From an uncultured bacterium (GTDB lineage Bacteria > Gemmatimonadota > Gemmatimonadetes > Palauibacterales > KS3-K002), in assembly GCA_947581845.1 (NCBI GenBank), contig CANPVY010000112.1:1-5876 (forward strand): a stretch of DNA of 5,876 bases. Direction: 5' to 3'. Numbering within the stretch: position 1 is the stretch's first letter; every line of letters begins with the position of its first letter. A program made the position numbers and the translations under genes. Below, piece after piece: positions 5,586 through 5,876 of this stretch. The notes under the pieces are model-generated. The model was given only the letters and a program-made list of their open reading frames with translations, was not told the origin of the DNA and searched no databases.

Positions 5586-5876
5586 GGGGCGCCCGGCTGG
5601 CTCGCCGCTGGCTGGTCCCCGCGCCGCGCTACCGAGGGCACGTCGGCTTCACTGGCGAGCACGACTCTGGCGTCGAGCGCCATAGGTCGTTTCCCCGGCT
5701 CGAAGACGACGAACGGGTTGATGTCCAGCTCGGCGATCTCAGGGAAATCACCCACCAGCTGGCTGATGCGCTGGATCGCCTCCTCCAGCGACTCGAGGTC
5801 GACGCCCTTCTCGCCCCTCGTCCCTTCCAGTAGCTTGTACCCTTTGACCTGACGGATCATCTCGGCCGCATCGATG
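5582..5876 (-). CDS. ADP-forming acyl/acetyl-CoA synthetase, C-terminal part (5' end outside window)
   Basis: Only the last 97 codons are visible; reading continues in frame through the right edge. The sequence MIRQVKGYKLLEGTRGEKGVD followed by ISQLVGDFPEIAELDINPF and a final LDARVVL is the characteristic end of the ATP-grasp domain of ADP-forming acetate-CoA ligases. These enzymes interconvert acyl-CoA, ADP and phosphate with acid, CoA and ATP. The acidic and Asn residues in ELDINP are the usual Mg-nucleotide binding position of ATP-grasp enzymes. A tail of about 25 residues rich in Ala, Pro and Gln follows the domain. Whether this is a separate beta subunit or the end of a fused alpha-beta enzyme (or a related protein acetyltransferase fusion) cannot be told, because the front is missing. 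Its TGA overlaps the next gene's ATG. Confidence 0.9.
   Translation of the reverse strand, partial: IDAAEMIRQVKGYKLLEGTRGEKGVDLESLEEAIQRISQLVGDFPEIAELDINPFVVFEPGKRPMALDARVVLASEADVPSVARRGDQPAASQPGAP

Noticed and set aside
4620..5852. 410-aa open frame on the plus strand
   Set aside because: It is antisense to the zinc-ribbon/Yip1 gene and the acyl-CoA synthetase end. Its Gln/Glu/Arg-rich low-complexity translation is what antisense of a membrane protein gives.

Overview
This GC-rich bacterial window has every convincing gene on the minus strand, so transcription runs from right to left. The core is a two-gene non-homologous end-joining (NHEJ) cassette. It comprises ku (3727-4545) and, 44 bp downstream, a three-domain ligD (1094-3682) in the order phosphoesterase-ligase-polymerase, the arrangement of Pseudomonas aeruginosa LigD. 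The catalytic residues I can identify in all three LigD domains are present. Together the two proteins should form a complete bacterial NHEJ apparatus: Ku binds double-strand ends, and LigD trims, fills and seals them.

Upstream of ku, at the right edge, lie the 3' end of an ADP-forming acyl/acetyl-CoA synthetase gene (ATP-grasp part, 5582-5876) and a zinc-ribbon plus Yip1-like membrane protein gene (4761-5585). These two overlap by the 4 bp ATGA and are probably translationally coupled. A 215-bp gap separates them from ku. It holds a perfect 12-bp inverted repeat and a second 7-bp one, which could be an operator or a structured leader.

Downstream of ligD is a comparatively AT-rich 411-bp gap with no credible gene. 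It holds the best promoter in the window: a perfect TATAAT with a 17-bp spacer, embedded in an 8-bp inverted repeat and preceded by a LexA-like site. This promoter points at a 74-aa protein of unknown function (458-682). Further left, a second unknown gene (start at 303, running off the left edge) has its own promoter and a very strong Shine-Dalgarno. Both left-hand genes look real from codon pattern and ribosome-binding sites, but I recognise neither.

The organism cannot be named from this window. Strong G/C preference at third codon positions, PE-LIG-POL LigD and an ADP-forming acyl-CoA synthetase are compatible with several GC-rich phyla. Chloroflexota/Thermomicrobia-type or Gemmatimonadota-type bacteria are guesses only. 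I see no rRNA, tRNA, insertion sequence or CRISPR array.
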